From: Streptomyces formicae | Lineage (GTDB): Bacteria > Actinomycetota > Actinomycetes > Streptomycetales > Streptomycetaceae | DNA length: 64,000 nucleotides | Direction of reading: 5' to 3' | Assembly: GCF_002556545.1 (NCBI RefSeq) | Contig: NZ_CP022685.1 | Span: 4,194,001 to 4,258,000 of the forward strand | Shown: positions 34,293 to 42,013 of the stretch, piece by piece | How positions within the stretch are numbered: the first letter of the stretch is position 1 | Layout of the letters: every line of letters begins with the position of its first letter | Position numbers and translations under genes: made by a program | Notes under the pieces: generated by a model | Databases searched by the model: none | Seen by the model: only the letters and a program-made list of their open reading frames with translations | Told to the model about the DNA's origin: nothing

Positions 34293-35345
34293 TCAGAACG
34301 TCAGCACCCCGCGCGCCACCCGCCCCGCCTCCGCGTCCTGCACGGCCTTGGCGAAGTCCTCGACCGGGTAGGTGGCGGTGACCAGTTCGTCCAGCATGAG
34401 CCGTCCCGAGCGGTACAGCTCGGCGTAGAGCGCGAAGTCCCTTTGGGGGCGCGCCGATCCGTAGCGGCAGCCGAGGATGGACTTGTCGAGGAACATCGAC
34501 GCGACCACGAACGACGCCTCGGCCGTGGCGGCGGGCATGCCGAGCAGGACCGCCTGGCCGTGCCGGTCGAGCAGGTCGATCGCCTCGCGCACCAGCTCGA
34601 CGCGGCCCACGCACTCGAAGGCGTGATCGGCGCCATCGGGCAGGATCTCCTTGACGCCCTCGGTCGAGCGCAGGAAGTGCGTGGCCCCGAACTGCCGTGC
34701 CACGGCCTCCTTCTCGGGGTTGGCGTCCACCGCGACGATGCGCGTCGCACCGGCGATCCGCGCCCCTTGCAGGACGTTGAGCCCGATGCCGCCCGTGCCG
34801 ATCACCACCACGGACTCGCCCCGGTCGACCTTCGCCCGGTTGAGCACGGCGCCGACGCCGGTGACCACGCCGCAGCCGATCAGCGCGGCCGAGGTCAGCG
34901 GAATGTCATCGGCGATCTTCACCGCCTGCACGGCCTTGACGATCGTGCGTTCGGCGAAGGCGGAGTTGGCGGCGAACTGGTAGATCGGCCGCCCGCCGCG
35001 CGAAAACGTCTTGTCGGGCCTGCCGATGGCCTTGCGGCACATGGTCGGCCGCCCCCTGTTGCACTCCGCGCAGGCCCCGCAGCTCGCGATGGTCGACAGG
35101 GCCACGTGGTCGCCGGGCGCGACGTGGCCCACCCCGGCCCCCACGGCCTCCACGACCCCGGCCCCCTCGTGCCCGAGCACCACGGGCGGCGGGAACGGAA
35201 TGGTCCCGTCGATCACCGAGAGATCGCTGTGACAGAGCCCGGCAGCGGCGATCGCGACCAGGACCTCGCCGGGACCCGGATCACGTATCTCCAGGTCATC
35301 CACGACCTCGACGCGCTTGCCATCGAAGACGACACCCCTCACCAC
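34293..35345 (-). CDS. Zinc-dependent alcohol dehydrogenase (MDR family)
   Basis: The 350-residue protein has the catalytic zinc ligands in LCHSDLS and GHEGAGVV, structural zinc cysteines in CGACAECNRGRPTMC and the Rossmann motif IGTGGIGLNVLQGA near 185. It resembles class III-like and benzyl-alcohol dehydrogenases, so NAD-linked oxidation of a primary alcohol is likely. It is the last gene of an SDR-acyl-CoA dehydrogenase-ADH operon, 7 nt after the preceding stop. GTG 35345 follows GAGGGG. Confidence 0.88.
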   Translation of the reverse strand: MVRGVVFDGKRVEVVDDLEIRDPGPGEVLVAIAAAGLCHSDLSVIDGTIPFPPPVVLGHEGAGVVEAVGAGVGHVAPGDHVALSTIASCGACAECNRGRPTMCRKAIGRPDKTFSRGGRPIYQFAANSAFAERTIVKAVQAVKIADDIPLTSAALIGCGVVTGVGAVLNRAKVDRGESVVVIGTGGIGLNVLQGARIAGATRIVAVDANPEKEAVARQFGATHFLRSTEGVKEILPDGADHAFECVGRVELVREAIDLLDRHGQAVLLGMPAATAEASFVVASMFLDKSILGCRYGSARPQRDFALYAELYRSGRLMLDELVTATYPVEDFAKAVQDAEAGRVARGVLTF

Positions 35346-35352
35346 GCACCCC

Positions 35353-36567
35353 TCACCGAGGCCCCCTGGCCTCTCTCGGCAGACCGAGCACGCGCTCGGC
35401 GATGATGTTCCGCTGGATCTCGTCCGAGCCGCCGTAGATCGTGTCGGCGCGGGTGAAGAGGAAGAGCCGTTGCAGGGCGTCGAGTTCGTACGGGGACGCC
35501 TCGGACCAGTCCGCGGGCCCGACGGTGGCCGACGCGCCCCTGACCCCCATCGCGAGCTCCCCGAGCCGCTGGTGCCAGCGCCCCCACAGCAGCTTGGCGA
35601 CGCTCGGCGCCCCCGTGTCGGCGGCCCCACCGGCTCCCGAACCCCCCAGCGTCCGCAGCGCGTTCCACCGCATCACCCGCAGCTGCGCCCACTGCCGTAC
35701 GAGACGGTCGCGGAGCACGGGATCGTCGGCCGCCCCGCCCGCGACGGCCTCGCGCAGCACGCCAGCGAGCTCCTCGGCGAACCCGATCTGCTGGACGAGC
35801 GTGGAGACCCCGCGCTCGAAGCCGAGCAGCCCCATGGCGACGCGCCAGCCGTTGCCCTCGCCGCCCACCACGTGAGCCACGCGCGCGTGGGCCCCGTCGA
35901 AGAAGACTTCGTTGAACTCGCTCGTGCCCGTCAACTGCCGGATGGGGCGCACCTCGATCCGTCCCGGCTGGTCCATCGGGACGAGCAGGAACGACAGGCC
36001 GTGGTGCCCCTGGGAGCCCTCCCGCGTACGCGCGAGGACGAAGCACCAGTCGGCGTCGTGGGCGAGCGACGTCCACACCTTCTGACCGCTGATCCGGTAG
36101 GTGTCCCCGTCCCGCACGGCGGCCGTACGCAGCCCCGCCAGGTCGGAACCCGCGCCCGGCTCGCTGTAGCCCTGGCACCAGAGGGCTTCCCCGCGCGCGA
36201 TGGGCGGCAGGAACTCGTCCCGCTGCTCCTGGGTGCCGTGCGCGATGAGGGTGGGCGCCAGGAGGTTCTCGCCGATGTGTCCGTAGCGTCCGGGGGCACC
36301 CGCGCGCGCGTACTCCTCGGCCCAGACGACCTGCTGGGTCAGGGTGGCCCGCCGGTTCCCGTACGCGTCACAGTCCCAGCCGATGCCGATCCAGCCGCCG
36401 CGCCCCAACTCGCGCTCCCAGGCCCGGCGTTGGGTGCCGTCCTCGTGTTCGCTGCCGGGGCCGCCACGGCCGACCGATGCGGCGAAGGCGCCGGTGAGAT
36501 GCTCGGCGAGCCAGGCCCGCGCCTCGGCGCGGAACTCCTCGTCGGCGGCGGAGAAGCCGAACTCCAC
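35353..36567 (-). CDS. Acyl-CoA dehydrogenase (large, FadE-like)
   Basis: This 404-residue acyl-CoA dehydrogenase shows WCQGYSEPGAGSDLAGL near 125, KVWTSLAHDADWCFVLAR near 160 and a C-terminal FTRADTIYGGSDEIQRNIIAERVLG. These are typical of actinobacterial FadE proteins of steroid and branched-acid clusters. The GTG start lies 8 nt after the SDR stop. It is the middle gene of a three-gene operon. Confidence 0.9.
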   Translation of the reverse strand: MEFGFSAADEEFRAEARAWLAEHLTGAFAASVGRGGPGSEHEDGTQRRAWERELGRGGWIGIGWDCDAYGNRRATLTQQVVWAEEYARAGAPGRYGHIGENLLAPTLIAHGTQEQRDEFLPPIARGEALWCQGYSEPGAGSDLAGLRTAAVRDGDTYRISGQKVWTSLAHDADWCFVLARTREGSQGHHGLSFLLVPMDQPGRIEVRPIRQLTGTSEFNEVFFDGAHARVAHVVGGEGNGWRVAMGLLGFERGVSTLVQQIGFAEELAGVLREAVAGGAADDPVLRDRLVRQWAQLRVMRWNALRTLGGSGAGGAADTGAPSVAKLLWGRWHQRLGELAMGVRGASATVGPADWSEASPYELDALQRLFLFTRADTIYGGSDEIQRNIIAERVLGLPREARGPR

Positions 36568-36575
36568 GGCCCCGC

Positions 36576-37487
36576 CTACGCGTTCGGCCGGTCTTTGGCG
36601 GCCGCCGCCTTGGCCATGGCCTCCAGGTGCGCCAGCATCGGCATGGGGTCGACGCCGACCGTCCCCGGCAGGAAGTCGGCGATCTTCTGAGGCGTCCAGG
36701 CGCCGTCCGCGTACCCGGCGCGCAGCTCGCGCGGCTGCGCCCATACGGCGATCTTGGGGCCCGCGATCGTGTAGACCTGCCCGGTGATCTTCTCCTCGCG
36801 GGCCCGGTCGCTGAGCAGATAGGTGACGAGGGCGGCGACGTCCTCGGGCTCGCCGATCTCCTTGAGCTCCATCGGGACGTTCGCCGACATCCGCGTACGG
36901 GCGACGGGCGCGACGGCGTTGGCGGTCACGCCGTACTTGTTGAGGCCGAGCGCCGCGCTGCGCACCAGCGAGATGATCCCGCCCTTGGCCGCACTGTAGT
37001 TGGCCTGCGCGACGGAGCCCTGGTGGTTGCCGCTGGTGAAGCCGATGAGCGTGCCGGCGCCCTGCTTGCGCATGACGGCGGAGGCGGCCCTGAAGACGGT
37101 GAAGGTGCCCTTGAGGTGGGTGGCGACGACGGGGTCCCACTCCTGTTCGGACATGTTGAAGAGCATGCGTTCGCGCAGGATCCCGGCGACGCAGACGACG
37201 CCGTCGACGCGCCCGTACTCGGCGAGCGCGACGTCGACGATGCGCTGCCCGCCCGCCATGGTGGAGATGTCGTCGGCGACGGCGACGGCCTCGCCGCCCG
37301 CGGCCTGGATCTCCTTGACCACGGCGTCGGCTATCTCGCTGGTCGGCTCGCCGCCTTCCATGGAGACGCCGTAGTCGTTGACGACGACCCTCGCTCCCTC
37401 GGCTGCCGCGGCGAGCGCGACGGCCCTGCCGATGCCGCGCCCGGCACCGGTCACGGCCACCACCTTGCCTGCCAAGAAGTTCCCCAC
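36576..37487 (-). CDS. SDR-family dehydrogenase (MFE-2/HSD4-like)
   Basis: The 303-residue SDR has TGAGRGIG, an NDYGV segment, and active-site FTSGNHQ with YSAAKGG (Ser, Tyr, Lys in place), so it should be catalytic. Its usual NNAG motif reads VCVAGILRER, a deviation. Together with the extended C-terminus this resembles the 3-hydroxyacyl-CoA dehydrogenase part of MFE-2 enzymes, suggesting beta-oxidation. GTG 37487 follows AAGGGG. It is the first gene of the operon under the operator at 37510. Confidence 0.87.
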   Translation of the reverse strand: MGNFLAGKVVAVTGAGRGIGRAVALAAAAEGARVVVNDYGVSMEGGEPTSEIADAVVKEIQAAGGEAVAVADDISTMAGGQRIVDVALAEYGRVDGVVCVAGILRERMLFNMSEQEWDPVVATHLKGTFTVFRAASAVMRKQGAGTLIGFTSGNHQGSVAQANYSAAKGGIISLVRSAALGLNKYGVTANAVAPVARTRMSANVPMELKEIGEPEDVAALVTYLLSDRAREEKITGQVYTIAGPKIAVWAQPRELRAGYADGAWTPQKIADFLPGTVGVDPMPMLAHLEAMAKAAAAKDRPNA

Positions 37488-37509
37488 GTCCGGCCCCTTC
37501 CCGCGGTTT

Positions 37510-37541
37510 CTGACGGACCGTTAGATTCTATGACCCGTCAG
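37510..37541. promoter_or_regulatory. Operator and degenerate second site between SDR and cyclase genes
   Basis: CTGACGGACCGTTAG (37510-37524; one mismatch in the right arm) lies 23 nt upstream of the SDR start. TCTATGACCCGTCAG (37527-37541) has only the right arm. The pair can control both divergent operons. Confidence 0.55.
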
Positions 37542-37571
37542 ATACCGAAAGACAAGCCCCGGGGAGGACTC

Positions 37572-38531
37572 ATGTCAGACTCACCAGGCGCGGACGCGGC
37601 ACCCAGCGGCCTGCCGCCGGAGTTCCACGACATCGCCAAGCGCGTGAACAACTGGGGCCGTTGGGGTTCCGACGACGAGATCGGCACGCTCAACCTCGTC
37701 ACCGACGAGGTCGTGCGCGAGGCCGCCGCGACCGTCCGCAGCGGCCGGCGCGTGCCGCTCGCGCTGCCGCTCAAGGAGGACGGCGTACAGACCGGGATGA
37801 TCCCCGGGCGGGTCAACCCGCTGCACACGATGGTGCAGATCAACCAGCAGATCTTCGGCCCCGGCACGGTCGCCACCAGCGACGACGCGGTCACGATGGG
37901 CTTGCAGACGGCCACCCACTGGGACGCGCTCACCCACGTCTCGCACTCGGGCAGGATCTACAACGGCCGCCCCGCCGACACCATCACCGCACACGCGGGC
38001 GCCCGGCACAGCGGCATCGACAAGGTGCCCTACGTCGTCTCGCGCGGCGTCCTGCTCGACGTCGCGCGCGCCAAGGGCCTGGACCGGCTGCCCGGCGACC
38101 ACGCGGTCACGCCCGAAGACCTGGACGAGGCGGCGGAGTTCGGGGGCGTGACGGTACGGGCGGGAGACATCGCGCTCGTCCGCACCGGGCAGCTCCAGGT
38201 CTACCTGGCGGGCGACAAACACGCGTACGCCTACCCCTCGCCGGGGCTCTCGCTGCGCACGCCCGAGTGGTTCCACGCCCACGACGTCGCGGCGGTCGCC
38301 AACGACACCCTGACCTTCGAGATCTTCCCGCCGGAGATCGAGAACCTGTGGCTGCCCGTGCACGCGCTCGACCTGGTCGAGATGGGGATGCTCCAGGGCC
38401 AGAACTGGGATCTGGAAAAGTTGTCCACAGCCTGTGCGGAAGAATCCCGCTACGCCTTCCTGCTCTCGGCGATGCCCGAGCCGTTCATCGGCGGTACGGG
38501 GACTCCGGTGGCGCCGGTCGCCGTCCTGTAG
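37572..38531 (+). CDS. Cyclase/kynurenine formamidase-like family protein
   Basis: The 319-residue protein belongs to the cyclase (PF04199-type) family of metal-dependent hydrolases. The metal motif is visible as GLQTATHWDALTHVSHSG (about 115-132), in place of the more usual HxGTHxDxPxH. Such enzymes hydrolyse cyclic amides, lactones or isatin-like rings. The ATG at 37572 follows GGGGAGG. It would be a ring-opening or hydrolytic step of the catabolon, but the substrate is unknown. Confidence 0.82.
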   Translation: MSDSPGADAAPSGLPPEFHDIAKRVNNWGRWGSDDEIGTLNLVTDEVVREAAATVRSGRRVPLALPLKEDGVQTGMIPGRVNPLHTMVQINQQIFGPGTVATSDDAVTMGLQTATHWDALTHVSHSGRIYNGRPADTITAHAGARHSGIDKVPYVVSRGVLLDVARAKGLDRLPGDHAVTPEDLDEAAEFGGVTVRAGDIALVRTGQLQVYLAGDKHAYAYPSPGLSLRTPEWFHAHDVAAVANDTLTFEIFPPEIENLWLPVHALDLVEMGMLQGQNWDLEKLSTACAEESRYAFLLSAMPEPFIGGTGTPVAPVAVL

Positions 38532-38911
38532 CGGGCCCCGAGGCCCTCCCGGAAGGCGGCGCGTCGGCTTCCGCCCCGAGCGCGATGCCGCGCGCGCCGC
38601 CCATCCGGCTCCGGCGCTCGGCCCTGCCCCTCGCGACCCCGAAGGACCCTCGTGGCCCCGGAGGGCCCTCGCGACCCCGAAGGGACTGACGCCGGATCAC
38701 GACCCACATCTCGTCAAGGACTCTCCCGTCACTGAGCATCCTCGACGTCCCCTCGCGGCGAATCGCTGTCACAAGCGTGATCAATCGGACACGCTACGTC
38801 AATACCCGCTCGGCAATTAGTGGCTTATGCACGCTTTGGCCTACCCGCGCACGGGCGCGCGCATCGTGGCACGTGACGGCGCATACGGGGGCAGAAGTCC
38901 AGGCAGGGGGC
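38532..38911. other. Gene-less stretch with a short tandem repeat
   Basis: No credible gene is seen. A 19-bp unit, CTCGCGACCCCGAAGGACC-like, occurs three times at 38630-38686, with variants. After 38740 the sequence is relatively AT-rich (TCAATCGGACACGCTACGTC, then GGCAATTAGTGG) and may hold a promoter, but no start codon fits on the plus strand. Confidence 0.4.
38630..38686 (+). repeat. Three tandem 19-bp repeats
   Basis: Units lie at 38630-38648, 38649-38667 and 38668-38686. They share CTCG-[CT]-G-[AG]-CCCCG-[AG]-AGG. They may form alternative hairpins downstream of the cyclase gene. Confidence 0.6.
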
Positions 38912-39400
38912 TCAGACCGCCTCGTACGCGGCATCCGCGTCGGCGTCGTCGTAGGTCGTCCCGTCGAACGTGGTCGCGGCGACGCCCGCGTCGCACCGGT
39001 CGATCTCGCACCAGATGCTCTTGCCCGCGCCCTCGTGCTGCCAGCCCCAGCGGTCCGCGAGGCCGTCGACGAGCTCCAGGCCGCGGCCGTTGGTGTCGTC
39101 ACCCTCGGCGTGCCGGGGCCTCGGCGGGCGGGCGCTGCGGTCGGCCACCTCGACCCGGACCGTGCCCGGCGCGTCGGCGGGGCCGGGCATGCCGGGGAGC
39201 AGCATGCGCAGAACGGCCGGACAGCCCGTGTGCACAACGGCGTTGGTGACGAGCTCCGAGATCAGCAGGATGAGCGTCTCGGCCACCGGCTCGTCCGCCT
39301 GTATCCCCGAGCCCGCGAGCCGTGAACGGGCCCAACGCCTGGCCCGTCCCACCTCTGCGGGGTCGGCCCCGACCTCCAGCTGAACTTGAAGCACCTGCAC
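38912..39400 (-). CDS. RsbW-like ATP-binding protein (anti-sigma/regulatory kinase)
   Basis: This 162-residue protein has the GHKL ATPase fold of anti-sigma kinases: N-box ETLILLISELVTNAVVHTG (about 40-58), G1 box VEVADRSARPPRP near 85 and G2 box GRGLELVDGLADRWGW near 105. In Streptomyces such proteins regulate sigma-B-like factors or STAS proteins. The STAS gene at 44831 could be a partner, though it is 5 kb away. The GTG at 39400 is the likely start. Confidence 0.87.
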   Translation of the reverse strand: MQVLQVQLEVGADPAEVGRARRWARSRLAGSGIQADEPVAETLILLISELVTNAVVHTGCPAVLRMLLPGMPGPADAPGTVRVEVADRSARPPRPRHAEGDDTNGRGLELVDGLADRWGWQHEGAGKSIWCEIDRCDAGVAATTFDGTTYDDADADAAYEAV

Positions 39401-39788
39401 CGCTCACACCATCCGAACCGGCGGACACATCGCCTCGCGACTCCACAGGGTCACGGAACGTGATCCCCTTGGGAGACAGCATGATTGACGTTCAGTCACC
39501 CCAACAAGCGCTTCGGGCATATTCCAGCGCGAAGGAGTACGCGTGCTGCATACTGTGCGACGCGCGCCGCGGGGGGTCGAACAGGCAGGCACGGATCCGC
39601 GTCCCGCCCTGCGAGCGGCGCGCATTGCCGGGTCCGGCGCGGCCTCAGGGGCAACACCGGGATGGCTCAGGCTCAGAACCACTCGCATCTCACACAAGGT
39701 ACCCGAGGCGGACACCGACTCCGTGCCGTGACGAGTCACGCGTAGGACACAACCCGATATCGACGCTCCGTAGCGTCACGTCGCACGG
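39401..39788. other. Gene-less stretch upstream of the RsbW-like gene
   Basis: No persuasive coding sequence or hairpin was seen. Relatively low GC around 39465-39540 (GGGAGACAGCATGATTGACG, GGGCATATTCCAGCGCGAAG) suggests a promoter zone for the RsbW-like gene. An acyl-CoA dehydrogenase gene converges on the far side. Confidence 0.35.
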
Positions 39789-40685
39789 TCACAGCGCAGC
39801 GGCCAGCGCCTCCTCCGCGTCGCCCGCCGAGCGCCCGGTACCGGCCCGCACCCAGGCCCGCTTCAGATGCAGGTGCACGTCCGCCTCCCAGGTGAAGCCC
39901 ATGCCGCCGTGCACCTGGAGGCAGTCCCTGGCGTTGCGCACCGCGGCGTCGTCGGCGAGCAGCTTGGCCCCGCACACCTCCAGCGGGTCGCCGGTGACGG
40001 CCGCCGCGTAGACGGCGCCGCGGGCGATCTCGGCGCGTACGAGCATCTGTGCGCAGAGGTGCTTCACGGCCTGGAAGGCACCGATCAACTGTCCGAACTG
40101 TACGCGTTCGCGGGCATATTGAACGGCCATCTCCGTGGTGCGCGCGGCACTGCCGAGCTGCTCGGCGGCGGTGAGCAGGGCACCGGCGCCGTCCAGGAAG
40201 GGGCCGCCGTCCTCCCGGGGCGCATCGGCGGGCAGCCGGTGCAGCGGGGTCAGCGGGTCGACCGACCGGGCGGGGACGGCGCCCGCCACGTCCCCGCGCA
40301 CCACGTCGGCCTCGTCGAGCCAGGCGACGAGCGGCCCGTCGGCGGCCGTCACCATCACGTCGCCGGACGCGGCGCCCGGAATCTCCCCGGCTGCGAGGAA
40401 TGTGGCGACCAGCGGTCCGGGCAGCAGCGCCCGCCCCGCCTCCTCGAAGGCGAGCACCGCCTCGGGGAGCCCGAGCCCGACGCCGCCGTCGGCCTCCGGC
40501 AGGGCCAGCGAGAAGAACCCGGCGGCGCCGAGCTCACGCCACAGCTCCCTGTCTAGCGCGGCGGCCCCCGCCCGCTCGGAGGCGTCCACGGCGGCCCGCA
40601 GCGCCGTCCGGTCGAACCGCCCCTCCAGGAGGTCGCGCACGCCGTCCCGCAACGCGCGCTGATCCTCGGTGAGTTGGAAGTCCAT
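39789..40685 (-). CDS. Short acyl-CoA dehydrogenase subunit
   Basis: At 298 residues this is shorter than a complete acyl-CoA dehydrogenase. It keeps the N-terminal helical domain (MDFQLTEDQRALRD), an abbreviated middle domain and the C-terminal signature ERVQFGQLIGAFQAVKHLCAQ and LQVHGGMGFTWEADVHLHLKRAW. Short FadE proteins in steroid clusters pair with an adjoining larger partner as alpha2beta2 heterotetramers. Here the larger gene lies 7 nt upstream. It is the second gene of that operon. Confidence 0.88.
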   Translation of the reverse strand: MDFQLTEDQRALRDGVRDLLEGRFDRTALRAAVDASERAGAAALDRELWRELGAAGFFSLALPEADGGVGLGLPEAVLAFEEAGRALLPGPLVATFLAAGEIPGAASGDVMVTAADGPLVAWLDEADVVRGDVAGAVPARSVDPLTPLHRLPADAPREDGGPFLDGAGALLTAAEQLGSAARTTEMAVQYARERVQFGQLIGAFQAVKHLCAQMLVRAEIARGAVYAAAVTGDPLEVCGAKLLADDAAVRNARDCLQVHGGMGFTWEADVHLHLKRAWVRAGTGRSAGDAEEALAAAL

Positions 40686-40692
40686 ACGGTCC

Positions 40693-41856
40693 TCACCGCC
40701 CCTTCGGGAGGCCGAGTATCCGCTCGGCGACGATGTTCTGCTGGATCTGCGAGGTGCCCGCGGCGATCGTGTAGGACAGCGAGGAGAGCCGGTCGTGGTT
40801 CCACGGGTGGCCGAGGTCGAGCGCGCCGGGTCCGAGCACGTCGGCGGCCGCTTCGTACAGCTCCTGGCGCGCGTGCGAGTAGTGCAGCTTGAAGACCGAG
40901 CCGCCGACGCCGGGCACCCCGCCGGTGCGCTGGGACTCGCTCACGTTCCACTGGGTGAGCCGCCACAGCGCGGCGAACTCCGCACTCAGGTGCCCGAGCC
41001 TGCGGCGGAGCACCGCGTCGTCCCAGCGGCCGTTCTTGCGCGCCTCGCGGGCGAGTTCGCCGAGGACGCGCCGACAGGCCACCACCTCCCCCACGAAGGC
41101 GGTGCCCCGCTCGTACGACAGGGTCACCATCGTCACGCGCCAGCCGTCGTTCTCGTCCCCCACGCGGTGGGACACCGGCACCCTGACCTCGTCGAGGAAC
41201 ATCTCGGCGAACTCCGTGGACCCGGCGAGCGTGCGCAGCGGGCGCACGGTGATCCCGGGCGCGTCCATCGGCATCGCGAGCCAGGAGATGCCGCGGTGCT
41301 TGGGGACGGACCCGCTCACCGGGGTGGTGCGCACCAGGAGTTCGCACCAGTCGGCGACCTCCGCGTGCGAGGTCCAGATCTTGGAGCCGCTCACCACGTA
41401 GTGGTCGCCGTCGCGCCACGCGCGCGTGCACAGCGACGCGAGGTCGGACCCGGCGTCGGGCTCGCTGAAGCCCTGGCACCACACCTCCTCGCCGCGCAGC
41501 ACCGGCGGCAGCCACCGCGCGCGCTGTTCTGCGCTCCCTTCGGAGGCGATGGTCGGGCCCGCGTGCAGCAGCCCGACGAAATTGGCCCCTACGTAGGGCG
41601 CGCCCGCCTTCTCCGTCTCCTCCAGGAAGATCAGGTGCTGCGTGGGCGTCGCGCCCTGCCCGCCCGCGTCGACGGGCCAGTGCAGGCCCGCGTACCCGGC
41701 GTCGTACAGCCTGCGCTGCCACCCCGTGTCGTACGCGCGCCGCCCCGGCCAGTCCAGCGGGTCGGGGGGCGGCGGCAGTTCGGGCAGCGTCCTGGCCAGC
41801 CACCGGCTCAGGCGCGCCCGGAACTCGTCCTCCTCCGCGGTGTACGTGAGGTCCAC
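40693..41856 (-). CDS. Large acyl-CoA dehydrogenase subunit
   Basis: This 387-residue protein has the full acyl-CoA dehydrogenase layout: VWCQGFSEPDAGSDLASL near 125, SKIWTSHAEVADWCELLVR near 158 and C-terminal AAGTSQIQQNIVAERILGLPKG. It is coded immediately upstream of the shorter family member, consistent with a heteromeric enzyme. The start GTG 41856 has GGGAGG about 11 nt upstream. The operator at 41891 lies 35 nt upstream. Confidence 0.9.
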   Translation of the reverse strand: MDLTYTAEEDEFRARLSRWLARTLPELPPPPDPLDWPGRRAYDTGWQRRLYDAGYAGLHWPVDAGGQGATPTQHLIFLEETEKAGAPYVGANFVGLLHAGPTIASEGSAEQRARWLPPVLRGEEVWCQGFSEPDAGSDLASLCTRAWRDGDHYVVSGSKIWTSHAEVADWCELLVRTTPVSGSVPKHRGISWLAMPMDAPGITVRPLRTLAGSTEFAEMFLDEVRVPVSHRVGDENDGWRVTMVTLSYERGTAFVGEVVACRRVLGELAREARKNGRWDDAVLRRRLGHLSAEFAALWRLTQWNVSESQRTGGVPGVGGSVFKLHYSHARQELYEAAADVLGPGALDLGHPWNHDRLSSLSYTIAAGTSQIQQNIVAERILGLPKGR

Positions 41857-41890
41857 GCGGCGCCTACCTCCCACAGCCCCACCGGGCTAT

Positions 41891-41983
41891 CTGATGACCC
41901 GTCAGAAGTCAGGCTAGCCCCGCACCCCTGGACCGACAAGGCACCGAGGCTTACGCTCTCGACCTAATCTGACTAGCCGTCAG
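41891..41983. promoter_or_regulatory. Operators of the paired dehydrogenases and the ligase gene
   Basis: CTGATGACCCGTCAG (41891-41905, one mismatch) lies next to the dehydrogenase operon start. CTGACTAGCCGTCAG (41969-41983, perfect arms) lies 31 nt upstream of the ligase ATG. Each divergent gene thus has its own site. Confidence 0.75.
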
Positions 41984-42013
41984 TTCAGCTCTTCACGAGG
42001 GGATCTGGAGCGC

